In this document: positions 50,979 to 60,419 of the stretch, in pieces
Position numbering within the stretch: the first letter of the stretch is position 1
Layout of the letters: each line of letters opens with the position of its first letter
NCBI GenBank assembly: GCA_047608075.1
Contig: JBLKRX010000024.1
Location: 1-64,000 of the forward strand
Direction: 5' to 3'
From: Ferdinandcohnia humi_A
GTDB taxonomy: Bacteria; Bacillota; Bacilli; Bacillales; Bacillaceae_L
DNA: 64,000 nucleotides
Translations under genes and position numbers: made by a program
Notes under the pieces: model-generated
Database searches by the model: none
What the model was told of the DNA's origin: nothing
Seen by the model: the letters and a program-made list of their open reading frames with translations, nothing else

Positions 50979-51926
50979 ATGAAGTTATCTATATTATCTG
51001 TTTTCTTAAAACAGCTGTCGTTATGGTGTTTAACAACTATTTTTCTGCTCGTTTTAATTTTTATCCCAAGAGACGTTGTTTATGAAACTAGTGAATATGG
51101 TGATATACAAAAAATAATTTATAAATATAGTGTTGAAAAGCATGTATCCAATATAAAAGAGTTTTTTGTTTATATTAAAGATAATGACGGACTAGGAATG
51201 TATATAGACGGCACAAGTGTTGAAGAACATATTTTCACTACGTCAGCAAGGAGTTTAAAGATACTTATCCCATCTATATTTATTGGTTTCTTTTTAGGGA
51301 TAGTAAAGGGTGTTTTCGACTATATGACCAGGAACCGAAAAATTGGGTTCGGAAGTGGTATGACATGGTTTATGTTGTCGGTTCCTGATCTCTTTTTTAT
51401 GATTATTTTACAGCTATTCTTAATGTTTCTATATGAAGTGGGCCTATTTCCACATATAGATTTTTTCGGACATGAAAAGCTAGAGAATATAATTGTTGGT
51501 AGTCTATTTCTAGCCATTTATCCTTTATTTTTGATTGCGAATATTACATATACAAGTCTTCTTGAAGAGGACACAAAGGATTATATTAGGACCGCGAAAT
51601 CAAAAGGTATTTCACGTTTTAAAACAATCACGGTTCATATGCTTAAAAATGCTATGCAAAAAATTAATGTAAATAGCAATACCATGACTCTTTATTTGTT
51701 ATCTAACTTATTTATTGTTGAGTTCTTAACGAATTATCGTGGTGCAGCATTTTATTTTTATCAGGCAATTGCTTCACCTCAGAATTTTGTCGTAGGAACT
51801 AACTTTCATATGCACACAAATATTGCGGTTGGTTTTGTTCTATTATTCACAATCATTATTTTACTGTCGAATCTTTGCTTCCAGATTCTTAATGTGCTAA
51901 TTTTACCGAAAGGAAAACATGTATGA
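50979..51926 (+). CDS. Opp/Dpp-type ABC permease subunit (OppB-like), orphan pair 2
   Basis: 315 residues from ATG 50979 (SD GGAG in front; GTG 50940 has none). An N-terminal helix, an extracytoplasmic segment and about five helices. The EAA loop is DYIRTAKSKGISRFKTITVH. It resembles the B-subunit at 7160: both have LSNLFIVEF/ISNLFIVEY near the end of the loop. The partner permease overlaps by four bases. No ATPase or binding protein is nearby. Confidence 0.82.
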   Translation: MKLSILSVFLKQLSLWCLTTIFLLVLIFIPRDVVYETSEYGDIQKIIYKYSVEKHVSNIKEFFVYIKDNDGLGMYIDGTSVEEHIFTTSARSLKILIPSIFIGFFLGIVKGVFDYMTRNRKIGFGSGMTWFMLSVPDLFFMIILQLFLMFLYEVGLFPHIDFFGHEKLENIIVGSLFLAIYPLFLIANITYTSLLEEDTKDYIRTAKSKGISRFKTITVHMLKNAMQKINVNSNTMTLYLLSNLFIVEFLTNYRGAAFYFYQAIASPQNFVVGTNFHMHTNIAVGFVLLFTIIILLSNLCFQILNVLILPKGKHV

Positions 51927-52804
51927 GGAATCTCTCACTTATTACAGGTATTACAATACTGAGCTGTATCATATTAATGGCTATTTTCGGGCCATATCTT
52001 CCTTTTGTTGATAAGGACTTAACGGAGCATTTGTATCTAAAAAATGAGGATGGAACAATGATAACTCCGCCGTTTCCTCCTTCTGAGGCCTTTTTATTAG
52101 GAAGTGATCGTAAAGGTGTCGACTTACTTAGCAGACTAGTTGTTGGTACAAGGGAAACATTACTTATTATATTCAGTGTAGTCCTGATACGAATGGTAAT
52201 AAGCATTGTCCTAGGAATTGGTGCTTATTATTCGAGGATACTTAAATTTATCCTACAAATATGGCATCAAGTCTTTTCTTATATTCCTTCAGTCTTTTTA
52301 CTTGTTATGATTGTAGGGATTCCATTCTTTTTATATTCGCCTAATCGACCAATTTGGTTTGTTCTTGTTTTAGCATTGTTAGAGGTTGGAAGAGTAGGAG
52401 ATGTAATCTATAGACTAGCTAAGGATATTGCTGGTAAGCCATTTTACGAAGCGGGAGTAGTAACTGGAAGTACACCGTTAAACCTTACACGCCGATATAT
52501 GCTTCCCAATATGAAGACACAATTATCTACTATCATTGCTAATGAATTAGGACGAACATTATTCCTTATAGCCCAACTAGGGGTTGTTGGAATTTTTATT
52601 AGTGTAACATTTGAGAATGATGCATCAGGTATATTATCAGCTGTAAATAATTCTGATTCATGGCCACTTATTCTTTCAACGGTCCTGAAGGATATGTGGA
52701 GTGTGAAGATCATTCCGTTTAGCGCAATTTTCCTTATTGCGGTAACAGTCCTCTCATTTTATTTGATTGGAACGGGTATTGTGAAAAAGGTGAATAATAG
52801 ATAA
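51923..52804 (+). CDS. Opp/Dpp-type ABC permease subunit (OppC-like), orphan pair 2
   Basis: 293 residues beginning at ATG 51923 inside the stop of its partner. It carries the OppC-type segment LLGSDRKGVDLLSRLVVGTR (about 53-72), about six helices and the EAA-like loop EAGVVTGSTPLNLTRRYMLP. It mirrors the second gene of the pair at 8017. Substrate and energising subunits are unknown. Confidence 0.82.
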   Translation: MRNLSLITGITILSCIILMAIFGPYLPFVDKDLTEHLYLKNEDGTMITPPFPPSEAFLLGSDRKGVDLLSRLVVGTRETLLIIFSVVLIRMVISIVLGIGAYYSRILKFILQIWHQVFSYIPSVFLLVMIVGIPFFLYSPNRPIWFVLVLALLEVGRVGDVIYRLAKDIAGKPFYEAGVVTGSTPLNLTRRYMLPNMKTQLSTIIANELGRTLFLIAQLGVVGIFISVTFENDASGILSAVNNSDSWPLILSTVLKDMWSVKIIPFSAIFLIAVTVLSFYLIGTGIVKKVNNR

Positions 52805-52809
52805 GGATG

Positions 52810-52843
52810 CCTCAAAAGCCCTGCTTTTGGGGTGTTTTTTTTT
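52810..52843 (+). terminator. Terminator of orphan permease pair 2
   Basis: CAAAAGC cct GCTTTTG, then G-T-rich and a run of nine T. Confidence 0.85.
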
Positions 52844-52854
52844 AGGGTTAGAAA

Positions 52855-53119
52855 GTATAAAATTTTGAACATAGTTTTCTATGTCCAGCGCAAGCGGCTT
52901 ACCCCCTCGAGATCAAAAACGAGCTGCAATGAAAAGTCAGAGAGCGACTTTTTTGCAACAGAACATTTGCTTGTCAGACTTGCACAGGACAATGAAAGCA
53001 CTGGCAGCGTAATCATCGCACGGAGAATATGCTTTGCAATTTTGAGAAGTGCTGACGTCAATGTTCGCCACAGAACGTGGCAGTTCTTAGTTGACGTTCC
53101 TCCTTCATGGCGCTTGCGT
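52855..53119 (+). repeat. Dispersed element, copy 4 (long)
   Basis: Leader ATAAAATTTTGAACATAG, GCGCAAGCG (52888-52896), AAAAGTCagagagcGACTTTTTT, a middle module (GGACAATGAAAGCACTGGCA to GCTTTGCAA), TGCTGACGTCAATGTTCG, TTAGTTGACGTTCC, and the inverted end GGCGCTTGCG. It follows the terminator of the permease pair. Confidence 0.88.
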
Positions 53120-53196
53120 ATTTCTTATAGTTTGTGAGTTTGATAGGTATAGATTTTGAATAGCTTGGCAATGCTTGTTACAGAGGTGATGAGCAA

Positions 53197-53910
53197 ATGA
53201 AAATGACAATTGCACTTGTATTATCTTTTAGTTTACTTGCAGGTTTTTATTCAAATAACTCGAAAGAAGCACTCAGTCAAACTGATATTGCTCTTATAAA
53301 AGAAGCTGTTGATAAAAATGAGGTTACCGTTACTTCCTGGATGGCTTTTACTAGAAATAAAATTAGTCAAGCGTCAAACTATAATGACCTTCTAAAAAAG
53401 ACAAGGAAGTTCATGGAAGAACATTCTGACTTCAAGTGGAGAACCGTACTTGAGGAAGAACATCAATATGTGTGGCATGGTGAGAAAACGGGTGCTCATG
53501 GCATCAGAGAAAAGCTTAAAGTAAAAGCATACTCTACTGGGAATCAATATGAAATAGCTCTTACTCATGAGGCAAAGGGGAAGAGTCTTACTGATAACCA
53601 ACTAGAATGGATTTCACAAACATTTAAGAATGATAAACTTACGTTTTATACTGTAACGGGTAGCTTTCAATCAAAAAAAGAATTACAAACAATTGCTGAT
53701 AGCTTTGTATCCGAACTAGGAGGAAAAGCAGTCGAACAACTGAATGAGAAAGATTTTGTTTCCGTATCAGCATACTCAAAAGGTATTGATTCAGAGTTAC
53801 TGACTTCGGGGAATAATAAAATCAATTTGCAAATAGGTTTACGAACAAACACAGCTATAGATGTGATTGATTTAACAATTGGAACACCAATTATTACGAC
53901 AGAATACTAA
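53197..53910 (+). CDS. YwmB-like protein (DUF1779)
   Basis: 237 residues with a hydrophobic N-terminal signal segment (MTIALVLSFSLLAGFYSN), so probably secreted or membrane-anchored. The ending IDLTIGTPIITTEY and the two-domain alpha/beta layout match the YwmB TATA-box-like family of B. subtilis, whose role is not established. In B. subtilis ywmB is near murAA and spoIID, but not here. SD GAGGTGATGAG before ATG. Confidence 0.75.
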   Translation: MKMTIALVLSFSLLAGFYSNNSKEALSQTDIALIKEAVDKNEVTVTSWMAFTRNKISQASNYNDLLKKTRKFMEEHSDFKWRTVLEEEHQYVWHGEKTGAHGIREKLKVKAYSTGNQYEIALTHEAKGKSLTDNQLEWISQTFKNDKLTFYTVTGSFQSKKELQTIADSFVSELGGKAVEQLNEKDFVSVSAYSKGIDSELLTSGNNKINLQIGLRTNTAIDVIDLTIGTPIITTEY

Positions 53911-54286
53911 AAAAATGGTTGTGAGCAATCTAAGATGTTTTTTGTGTTTTACTGTCAATAAAATGAAACAAAAACTATAAAAGGATCGTATTACATTAAA
54001 AGCCGCAATAATGGAGTGTGAACTAATCTTCCTATTTATATTGTTTATATTGTTAGGTTTAGTAATGCTGATAAAACCTTCTGTCTTTTGGTTAATCACG
54101 GAAAGCTGGAAATCAAATGATGCGACTGAGCTATCGGGTTTGTATTTGTTTTCACTCGAGTCGGTGGGGGCATTTTTTCAAGTTTGGGTGTGATTGGAGT
54201 ACTTGTATTTGTTTTTATAGAATAAGTTAATATACCAAGGATACATGAAACAGCGTATAGACAAAAGTGAGTATACGCTGCTTTTT
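53911..54286. other. Intergenic region with broken small gene and terminator
   Basis: It contains the frameshifted small membrane gene at 54011-54225 and a hairpin at 54249-54287. Nothing else is recognised. Confidence 0.5.
54011..54225 (+). pseudogene. Frameshifted small membrane protein, DUF6199-like
   Basis: The first frame reads MECELIFLFILFILLGLVML and TESWKSNDATELSGLYLF, then ESVGAFFQVWV and a stop at 54193. The -1 frame continues FSSLGVIGVLVFVFIE to a stop at 54225. The two parts together form a two-helix protein of about 71 residues like the DUF6199 family, so one base appears missing in the GGGGG/TTTTTT tract (about 54166-54179). It could be a real frameshift or a sequencing error. 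No good SD precedes the ATG. Confidence 0.6.
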
Positions 54287-54287
54287 C
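54249..54287 (+). terminator. Terminator-like hairpin
   Basis: CAGCGTATA pairs with TATACGCTG, followed by CTTTTTC; it overlaps the end of the minus-strand gene by one base. Confidence 0.75.
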
Positions 54288-54739
54288 TATTTTGTTTTAT
54301 CAATTGCCTTTTTAATTGTATTTGCTTGTTGAATCATATCGCCAATGCCTTGAAAGTGAATATACATGATTCTTGGTTGTTCATGAATCATATGGTTATG
54401 TAAAGCGGAGACATCTAGATTGCCTTTTTGTAATTCTCGAATTACCGGATTGACCTCATCCTCAACTAATGCAAGTTCACCCATTACAGCGGTTTGACTA
54501 TCAACTTGTTCAAACGTAAAATGAAATACCACCTCCATTGTCTCTGGTGACATTTTCTTTCCCATATGGGTTAAGTCTAGGTCTTTTCGGATAATTTCTA
54601 CGCCACATCTTCCGTTTTCGGCCGAAACTTTTGTTTTGAAAATATCTTCTAATGCTTTACAGGTTGGTTTGATTTCTGCCTCAGTCGTGGGCGAAAGGCT
54701 CATTATTAAAAGGGTAAGTAGTAGTATCCTTTTTTTCAT
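54287..54739 (-). CDS. DUF1259 family secreted protein (single domain)
   Basis: 150 residues from ATG 54739 (SD AAGGAGGTGA). A signal peptide KKRILLLTLLIMSLSPTTEA is followed by the domain with LHNHMIHEQPRIMYIHFQGI, the DUF1259 (LppY/LpqO) signature. Most DUF1259 proteins have two such repeats and about 280 residues, so this is half-length. Two cysteines may form a disulfide. Function unknown. Confidence 0.8.
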   Translation of the reverse strand: MKKRILLLTLLIMSLSPTTEAEIKPTCKALEDIFKTKVSAENGRCGVEIIRKDLDLTHMGKKMSPETMEVVFHFTFEQVDSQTAVMGELALVEDEVNPVIRELQKGNLDVSALHNHMIHEQPRIMYIHFQGIGDMIQQANTIKKAIDKTK

Positions 54740-54871
54740 GAAATCACCTCCTTTTTTTATTAGAATCTCAAATGACCACATTTTTATACAAATTGGATCT
54801 TCGAAAAAAAGATGTTAAAAATAGAGTAATTGTTTTATAGTATATGGAAATATATTGTTTTTTAAAGTAAA

Positions 54872-55190
54872 GTATAAAATTTTGAGCATGAATGTAGTTT
54901 ACGATGTCTAGCTCCAGAGCCTAGCCAGTTTTCACCCTGAATGAGCTTCTGCGATTATCTTTACTTAAGCAGCTAGAGGTCAAATAACCTGTGTTAAGAA
55001 AAGGTAGAGAGCGATTTTTTTGCCACAGAACATTTGCTTGTCGGACTTGCAAAGGACAAGGGAAGCTCTGGCAGCATAATCATCGCACGAAGAAAATGCT
55101 TTACATTATCGAGGAAGTGCTGACGTCAACGTTCGCCACAGGACGTAGCGGTTCTTAGTTGACGACCTCTTCTCAGGCGCTTGCGCTTTT
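54872..55190 (+). repeat. Dispersed element, copy 5 (longest)
   Basis: Leader ATAAAATTTTGAGCATGA, AGCTCCAGAGCCTAGCCAG module as in copy 2, a GCGATTTTTT hairpin region, CATTTGCTTGTCGGACTTGC, the GGACAAGGGAAGCTCTGGCA module shared with copy 4, TGCTGACGTCAACGTTCG, TTAGTTGACG and the end GGCGCTTGCGC. It sits upstream of the EamA transporter gene. Confidence 0.88.
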
Positions 55191-55217
55191 CAAACGGGTA
55201 TATGGAGGAAAAAAGAG

Positions 55218-56162
55218 ATGAGTTCAGAAAGTGTAGTATTACCTTCAGGAAGAATAAAGGGGATAGCTTTAGTACTGATTGGCTCCATACTTTGGGGGAC
55301 ATCTGGAACTGTTGCGCAATTCTTGTTCCAACAGCAGGGATTTAGTGCAGAGTGGCTTGTTGTTATCCGGTTATTGATGGCTGGAGCTCTTTTATTGGCA
55401 TTTGCTTATCAAAAAGAGGGAAAAAGAGTTTGGGAGATTTGGAGAAAAAAAGAAGCTCGATTCCAGATTGCCCTATTTGGTCTATTTGGAATGCTGGCTG
55501 TCCAATATACATATTTTGCAGCAATCCAACACGGGAATGCAGCGACTGCAACAGTATTGCAATATTTAGGACCGGTTATTATAACTTGTTATTTGGCATT
55601 AGTTTCAAAGCGATTACCAAATCGTAAAGAGGTTATTGCTGTCATCTTAGCAGTAGTAGGTACCTTTTTTTTAGTAACTGGGGGTAGCATTCAAAGCTTA
55701 TCCATTTCTGGTTGGGCTGTCTTTTGGGGAATCAGTTCTGCGTTTGCACTTGCCTTCTACACACTTCAGCCCCATAAGCTTTTAACTGAATGGGGATCTA
55801 AAATTGTTGTTGGATGGGGAATGTTGATTGGGGGCATTGGATTTAGTTTCATCCATCCACCATGGAAATTCGAAGGAGAGTGGTCCCTCTCTTCTTATGC
55901 AGCTGTTATCTTTGTTGTGGTGTTTGGAACACTTATAGCATTTTATTGTTACTTAGAAAGTCTACGTTATATTTCTGCTACTGAAACGAGTCTGCTGGCT
56001 TGCGCAGAGCCATTATCTGCAGCGTTTTTATCAGTTATGTGGTTACATGTCTCTTTCGGTTTTGCTGAATGGATAGGTACTTTCTGTATTCTAAGTACGA
56101 TTGTAATATTATCAGTTGTGAAAGATGCGAAGGTATCAAAGAAACCAAAAAGGCCCTTGTGA
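55218..56162 (+). CDS. EamA/DMT-family transporter
   Basis: 314 residues with ten predicted helices in two EamA repeats. GSILWGTSGTVAQFLF (about 14-29) and HGNAATATVLQYLGPVIITC (about 98-117) are typical. Exports metabolites or amino acids in related proteins; substrate not defined. SD GGAGG before ATG. Confidence 0.9.
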   Translation: MSSESVVLPSGRIKGIALVLIGSILWGTSGTVAQFLFQQQGFSAEWLVVIRLLMAGALLLAFAYQKEGKRVWEIWRKKEARFQIALFGLFGMLAVQYTYFAAIQHGNAATATVLQYLGPVIITCYLALVSKRLPNRKEVIAVILAVVGTFFLVTGGSIQSLSISGWAVFWGISSAFALAFYTLQPHKLLTEWGSKIVVGWGMLIGGIGFSFIHPPWKFEGEWSLSSYAAVIFVVVFGTLIAFYCYLESLRYISATETSLLACAEPLSAAFLSVMWLHVSFGFAEWIGTFCILSTIVILSVVKDAKVSKKPKRPL

Positions 56163-56176
56163 GTAAGGGTCTTTTT
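56151..56176 (+). terminator. Terminator of EamA gene
   Basis: GGCCCTT gtgagt AAGGGTC followed by TTTTT; overlaps the end of the gene. Confidence 0.85.
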
Positions 56177-56439
56177 CCTTTTTATACAGGCTTTTAACAG
56201 CCTATTTTTCTTATGCGTACTACAACATAACTGAGTTCTGAGATAAAACTTAGAGGGGTATAATATTTCGTTCGGATTGTATTTTTATGAGTTTTACAAA
56301 TTTTGTGTTAAATTAGTAGGAGATAAAAGGGGAGTTTCAAGTATTGGAGGGTCAAAACAAAGTTTAAACCGAGTATGCGAACGATTTATTAAGTAAATTA
56401 CTGTATTACCTAGAGATTAGCTAAGAGAGGATGAAAACA

Positions 56440-56958
56440 ATGTCACTTGAAACAGTTAAAGCTCATTTTAAGCAATGGAATCGTGATAAAGACATAATGG
56501 TATTTGAAAAAAGCAGTGCCACAGTTGAACAAGCCGCAGAAACAATAGGAGTTCTTCCTGAGAGAATTGCAAAGACATTATCTTTTAGAGGGGAAGATGG
56601 GAATGCAATTCTAATTGTCGCAGCAGGTGATGCTAAAATCGATAATAAAAAATTTCGTGATAGATTTGGCTTCAAAGCCAGGATGCTATCCCCCGAAGAA
56701 GTAGTTGAGCAAACCGGTCACGTAGTAGGTGGAGTTTGTCCATTTGGGTTAAGAAAAGAACTTAATGTGTATTTGGACATATCAATGAAGCGTTTCGAAA
56801 GCCTTTTTCCGGCATGTGGTAGCATAAACTCTGCAATCGAACTTACTTGCGAAGAATTATTCCTTTATTCGTATGCAAAGGAATGGGTCGATGTATGTAA
56901 AGGATGGGAATCCAAAACTGCAGAGGAACAGGGAGTAGTACATAGCGATGTTAGTTGA
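56440..56958 (+). CDS. YbaK/EbsC-family aminoacyl-tRNA deacylase
   Basis: 172 residues from ATG 56440; ATG 56431 is adjacent to the SD AGAGAGG and seems too close. VAAGDAKIDNKKFRDRFGF (about 60-78) includes the catalytic lysine region, and HVVGGVCPFGLRKELNVYLD is the conserved second motif. Family proteins deacylate misacylated tRNAs (for example Cys- or Ala-tRNA-Pro) in trans. Single gene. Confidence 0.9.
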   Translation: MSLETVKAHFKQWNRDKDIMVFEKSSATVEQAAETIGVLPERIAKTLSFRGEDGNAILIVAAGDAKIDNKKFRDRFGFKARMLSPEEVVEQTGHVVGGVCPFGLRKELNVYLDISMKRFESLFPACGSINSAIELTCEELFLYSYAKEWVDVCKGWESKTAEEQGVVHSDVS

Positions 56959-57128
56959 TGGTAGAAAAATGCCGAAAATTCATCGTGATTTATTATGTTT
57001 GGAATATTTGCTCTAAGGCGGTGCGTTCTAATAATATTTTTTGAATACGCACTTTAACGCCTTCCATTTCATAACCTGTGAAGTAGGCCCAAAACCTATG
57101 TATCGATAGTAATGGGAGGGAAACTGAA

Positions 57129-57458
57129 ATGTATTATGCACGTTTAGTTCAATATAAATTAGGAAATGGACAAAGGTTAATAGCTGAAAAGCTGACAAGA
57201 GAATTCGACGGAATTAGCAGAGAATTATTAGGCTTTAGAGGGAATGTATATTTTTTTGATGATCCTACGGGTGAATATAGAGCTCTAAATTATTGGGATA
57301 CGATGGATGATGTGGAACATGCTCATCAGGTTCTCTTTCCTAAATTAGAGCAAGAGCTCCAGAGATATACAAACGAAAAACCAGTCTATCGTGTTTTTGA
57401 AGTATTTGATGCTTCTGATGATGGAGAAATTCTAACTTCACATACAATTACAAAATAA
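57129..57458 (+). CDS. Small alpha/beta-barrel (ABM-like) protein
   Basis: 109 residues. The ferredoxin-like dimeric barrel pattern is shown by YARLVQYKLGNGQRLIAEKL, REFDGISRELLGFRGNVYFF and EYRALNYWDTMDDVEHAH, resembling antibiotic-biosynthesis monooxygenase-like proteins. No catalytic residues can be pinned down. SD GGGAGGG before ATG. Confidence 0.7.
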   Translation: MYYARLVQYKLGNGQRLIAEKLTREFDGISRELLGFRGNVYFFDDPTGEYRALNYWDTMDDVEHAHQVLFPKLEQELQRYTNEKPVYRVFEVFDASDDGEILTSHTITK

Positions 57459-57487
57459 GGTAGAGTATAGGTTAAAATAGAGTTAGG

Positions 57488-57530
57488 AAGCAAGGCAGTA
57501 ATATAGGAATTTCCTTTTTGCCTTGCTTAA
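57488..57530. terminator. Bidirectional terminator
   Basis: AAGCAAGGCA pairs with TGCCTTGCTT, between convergent genes. Confidence 0.78.
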
Positions 57531-57541
57531 TAGCCAATAAG

Positions 57542-58330
57542 TTATTCAACCAGCCCAAGGGATTGTAAACCATTGAATATTCCTGAATGATTCACATCGG
57601 TTGTTTTATATTTTGCAAACGTAAATAAATCAGGATGTGCATTCCCCATGGCAAACCCTGCCCCCACGTAAGATAGCATTTCCTTGTCATTCATTCCGTC
57701 CCCAAATGCAATCGCATTTTCGGGAAGACACGCGACCTTTGAGAGGAAGGCTTTTACTGCGACCCCTTTATTCACATGATCGCGAATGACATCATGGCAT
57801 GTCCTCATTCCTCCAACATTCACTTGAGAAAGGTGAATTCCCTCTATAAGCTGGTAACGCTTTTCACTATTTTCTTCCGTAGTTATAATAGTAGCCCCTA
57901 AGATATCTACTTGCTCCCTTTCGTGATAAACTGTGTTCTGCTTGAGGTGAAAGGTCCTAATAAACCTTTCTACCATATCAGCTTCAAGACTTGTAAAGGC
58001 ATTTTCGTTTGCTGTGTAAAACACAACATCATGTTTATTACCTTTTGCTATTTTTACCAGATTTTCAACTAATTCAGGCTTCATTGGTTCTTTAAAAACA
58101 GTATCTTCTTTATGCACTGCAATTGCACCATTATAGGCTATATATGATGTTATTGATAATTCGTTTCCAATATCTCTTATTTCGTGGAGTGGTCTACCAG
58201 TTGCTAGCACAACTTCAATTCCTTTCTGCTGAAGCTGTATGATGGCGTTTCTTGTTGATTGTTCAATTGTATCGTCTGGACGTAAAGTTGTACCATCAAT
58301 ATCAAGAAACACGATTTTAAAATCGGTCAT
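57542..58330 (-). CDS. Cof-type HAD phosphatase
   Basis: 262 residues. FLDIDGTTLRPDD (catalytic Asp), VVLATGRPL, VNKGVAVKAFLSK and FGDGMNDKEML form motifs I-IV of Cof HAD phosphatases. It is a paralogue of the protein at 43475. Its substrate is unknown, perhaps a sugar phosphate or flavin. Confidence 0.92.
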   Translation of the reverse strand: MTDFKIVFLDIDGTTLRPDDTIEQSTRNAIIQLQQKGIEVVLATGRPLHEIRDIGNELSITSYIAYNGAIAVHKEDTVFKEPMKPELVENLVKIAKGNKHDVVFYTANENAFTSLEADMVERFIRTFHLKQNTVYHEREQVDILGATIITTEENSEKRYQLIEGIHLSQVNVGGMRTCHDVIRDHVNKGVAVKAFLSKVACLPENAIAFGDGMNDKEMLSYVGAGFAMGNAHPDLFTFAKYKTTDVNHSGIFNGLQSLGLVE

Positions 58331-58465
58331 GATGTTTGCTCCTTTATTTTTTCTTTAATCAATTACATACAATTTTACTCAAATTATGTAAAGGTACCTT
58401 TAGTATTTCATTAAGGTTAGATATTGATAATTTTTTTCGTTATATAAAGGGATCTCTAAATAAAG

Positions 58466-58494
58466 AAAAATACCACAGTATTTGGTACTGTGGT
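58466..58494 (-). terminator. Terminator of zinc alcohol dehydrogenase gene
   Basis: ACCACAGTA pairs with TACTGTGGT; followed on the minus strand by ATTTTTC. Confidence 0.82.
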
Positions 58495-58513
58495 AAAGGC
58501 ATCTTCAATTTTC

Positions 58514-59530
58514 TTACTTAATTTCAAGTACGATCTTCCCGAATTGTTTCCCATCTTCCATTAATTGAAATGCTTTTTCAAAATCATTAAAGGAAAACAC
58601 TTCGGAAATAGTTGGTATTACTTTATGAGTTTCTATAAAATTTAAAGCTTGTTTAAATTCTTGATATGTATGATCTCCAGTACCCATCAAAGATAATTGT
58701 TTCATCATGATTTTATCAATTTCAAAAGTAGGGAGGGTATCACCAAGGTATGCGAACTGTATGATTTTTCCACCGAATTTTGCTGCGTCTATACTTAAAG
58801 GTACTGAGCCTCCGTAGCTCGATACCACTATATCAACTCCTTTATTATTTGTTACTTTTTTTATCTCTTCTAAAACATTATTTTCTTTATAATTTATTCC
58901 TGCTACAGCCCCCATTTTAATAGCAGCCTCGATTTTTTGATTTGAACTAGAGGTAACAATTACATGACAACCAAAAGCAACGGCAATTTGAAGACAATAA
59001 AGTGAAACGCCACCGCCGATACCCTGTATAAGCAGGGAATCACCGGGCTTGATCTTTGCCTTGGAAAAAAGAGCACGCCATGCAGTACCAAAAGATAGTG
59101 CTAAAGCAGCGCTTAGAGTAAAAGAAAGATGTTTTGGTTTCTTTGCAACATTTTGAGCTGGTACTTTAACATACTCAGCAAAAGTACCTGGCCAAGCAAG
59201 TCCCCCTAAAACACGACCACTACTACAAAAGGTATGGTTTCCACTTAGACAATCCTCACATTTTAAACAAGAAATATAAGTGTTAAGGATTACTTCATCT
59301 CCAACCATCACATCCTCTACATTCTCTCCAACCTGAAAAATAGTACCAGCCCCGTCGGATCCGAATACGAACTTATCTTTCGTGTAAGGAGAATTTTTAA
59401 TATTTACATCTCTATGATTTAATGCAGCAGAATGTATTTTTACAACAACTTCATTTGGACCAGGAATTGGGTATGGCCATTCCTCGATAACAGGTTTAGA
59501 TAGCTCAGGATTAAATACGATCGCTTTCAT
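58514..59530 (-). CDS. Zinc-dependent alcohol dehydrogenase
   Basis: 338 residues from ATG 59530 (SD AGAGGTGGA); an in-frame ATG at 59554 has none. MDR-family with the structural-zinc cluster CLKCEDCLSGNHTFC (about 90-104), the catalytic-site SAALNHRDVNIK and a nucleotide-binding loop LIQGIGGGVSLYCLQ. It oxidises alcohols or reduces quinones or aldehydes; the Cys-His catalytic zinc site is weak, so quinone reductase is possible. It belongs to the AT-rich enzyme cluster. Confidence 0.86.
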   Translation of the reverse strand: MKAIVFNPELSKPVIEEWPYPIPGPNEVVVKIHSAALNHRDVNIKNSPYTKDKFVFGSDGAGTIFQVGENVEDVMVGDEVILNTYISCLKCEDCLSGNHTFCSSGRVLGGLAWPGTFAEYVKVPAQNVAKKPKHLSFTLSAALALSFGTAWRALFSKAKIKPGDSLLIQGIGGGVSLYCLQIAVAFGCHVIVTSSSNQKIEAAIKMGAVAGINYKENNVLEEIKKVTNNKGVDIVVSSYGGSVPLSIDAAKFGGKIIQFAYLGDTLPTFEIDKIMMKQLSLMGTGDHTYQEFKQALNFIETHKVIPTISEVFSFNDFEKAFQLMEDGKQFGKIVLEIK

Positions 59531-59747
59531 TTTATCCACCTCTACTTTTATCATATGTGATTCTAATTATAAAAAAATTAAATATAAAAGTATACAAAAA
59601 TATTTGAACAAATAATATAATAAAAATGTTATGAACAAATTGATGTGTAATATAATGATATTTGATAGATTTATCGTAACAATGATGAATATGGTAAAGC
59701 ATTCCCTAAACTTAAATGACATTAAAAGATGAAAGGAGTAAATCTTT

Positions 59748-60419
59748 ATGAATATTTTAGAAGTAACACTTCAAACAACTAATTTAGAAAAAATGAAACG
59801 TTTTTATATCGATTTGCTACACATACCTTTAATCAAAGAAAATGAAGAATCATTTACATTATCAATTGGATGTTCAAAACTATCATTTCAAAAAGGAAAA
59901 AACGAATCAAATTATCACTTTGCAATAAACATTCCTATAGAAAAAATAAAAGAAGCTCAGGAATGGTTATCCGAAAAAGTTAATCTATTAACTGAAAAAG
60001 GAGAACAAATTATCCTTTTTCCTAGTCCATGGAATGCTCAGTCATTATTCTTTTTAGACCCAACAGGAAACATTGTAGAATTCATAGGAAGAGAAAGGGT
60101 ACATTTCGAAAGTAATGAGCCTTTTAACAGTCATTCCTTACTATGTTTGAGTGAAATAGGATTCCCAGTAACAAATCCAGATGAAATGAAGAATGAAATT
60201 AGGGATCTCAATTTACCGATATTTAGAGATTTTGAAAGCTTTAAAGCTTTTGGTGATGATAATGGGTTATTTATCGTAGTTCATAAAGCCCGTGAGTGGT
60301 ACATGGGGAACAACATCCCGATTATCTCTCCCATTAATGTGAAAATTAGTGGTGCCAAGACTAACAGAATCGAGATAAAAAATCATCCATATACAATCGA
60401 GGTTATAAGTGAAAAATGA
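59748..60419 (+). CDS. VOC-family two-domain protein
   Basis: 223 residues. LEVTLQTTNLEKMKRFYIDL at the N-terminus and LFFLDPTGNIVEFIGRERV (about 103-121) are VOC motifs. The C-terminal half is a second diverged module. Members include extradiol dioxygenases and glyoxalases. AT-rich coding sequence. SD AAAGGAG before ATG. Confidence 0.8.
   Translation: MNILEVTLQTTNLEKMKRFYIDLLHIPLIKENEESFTLSIGCSKLSFQKGKNESNYHFAINIPIEKIKEAQEWLSEKVNLLTEKGEQIILFPSPWNAQSLFFLDPTGNIVEFIGRERVHFESNEPFNSHSLLCLSEIGFPVTNPDEMKNEIRDLNLPIFRDFESFKAFGDDNGLFIVVHKAREWYMGNNIPIISPINVKISGAKTNRIEIKNHPYTIEVISEK

Noticed and set aside
52832..53137. 101-codon frame
   Set aside because: It runs through dispersed repeat copy 4 and only reflects its sequence.
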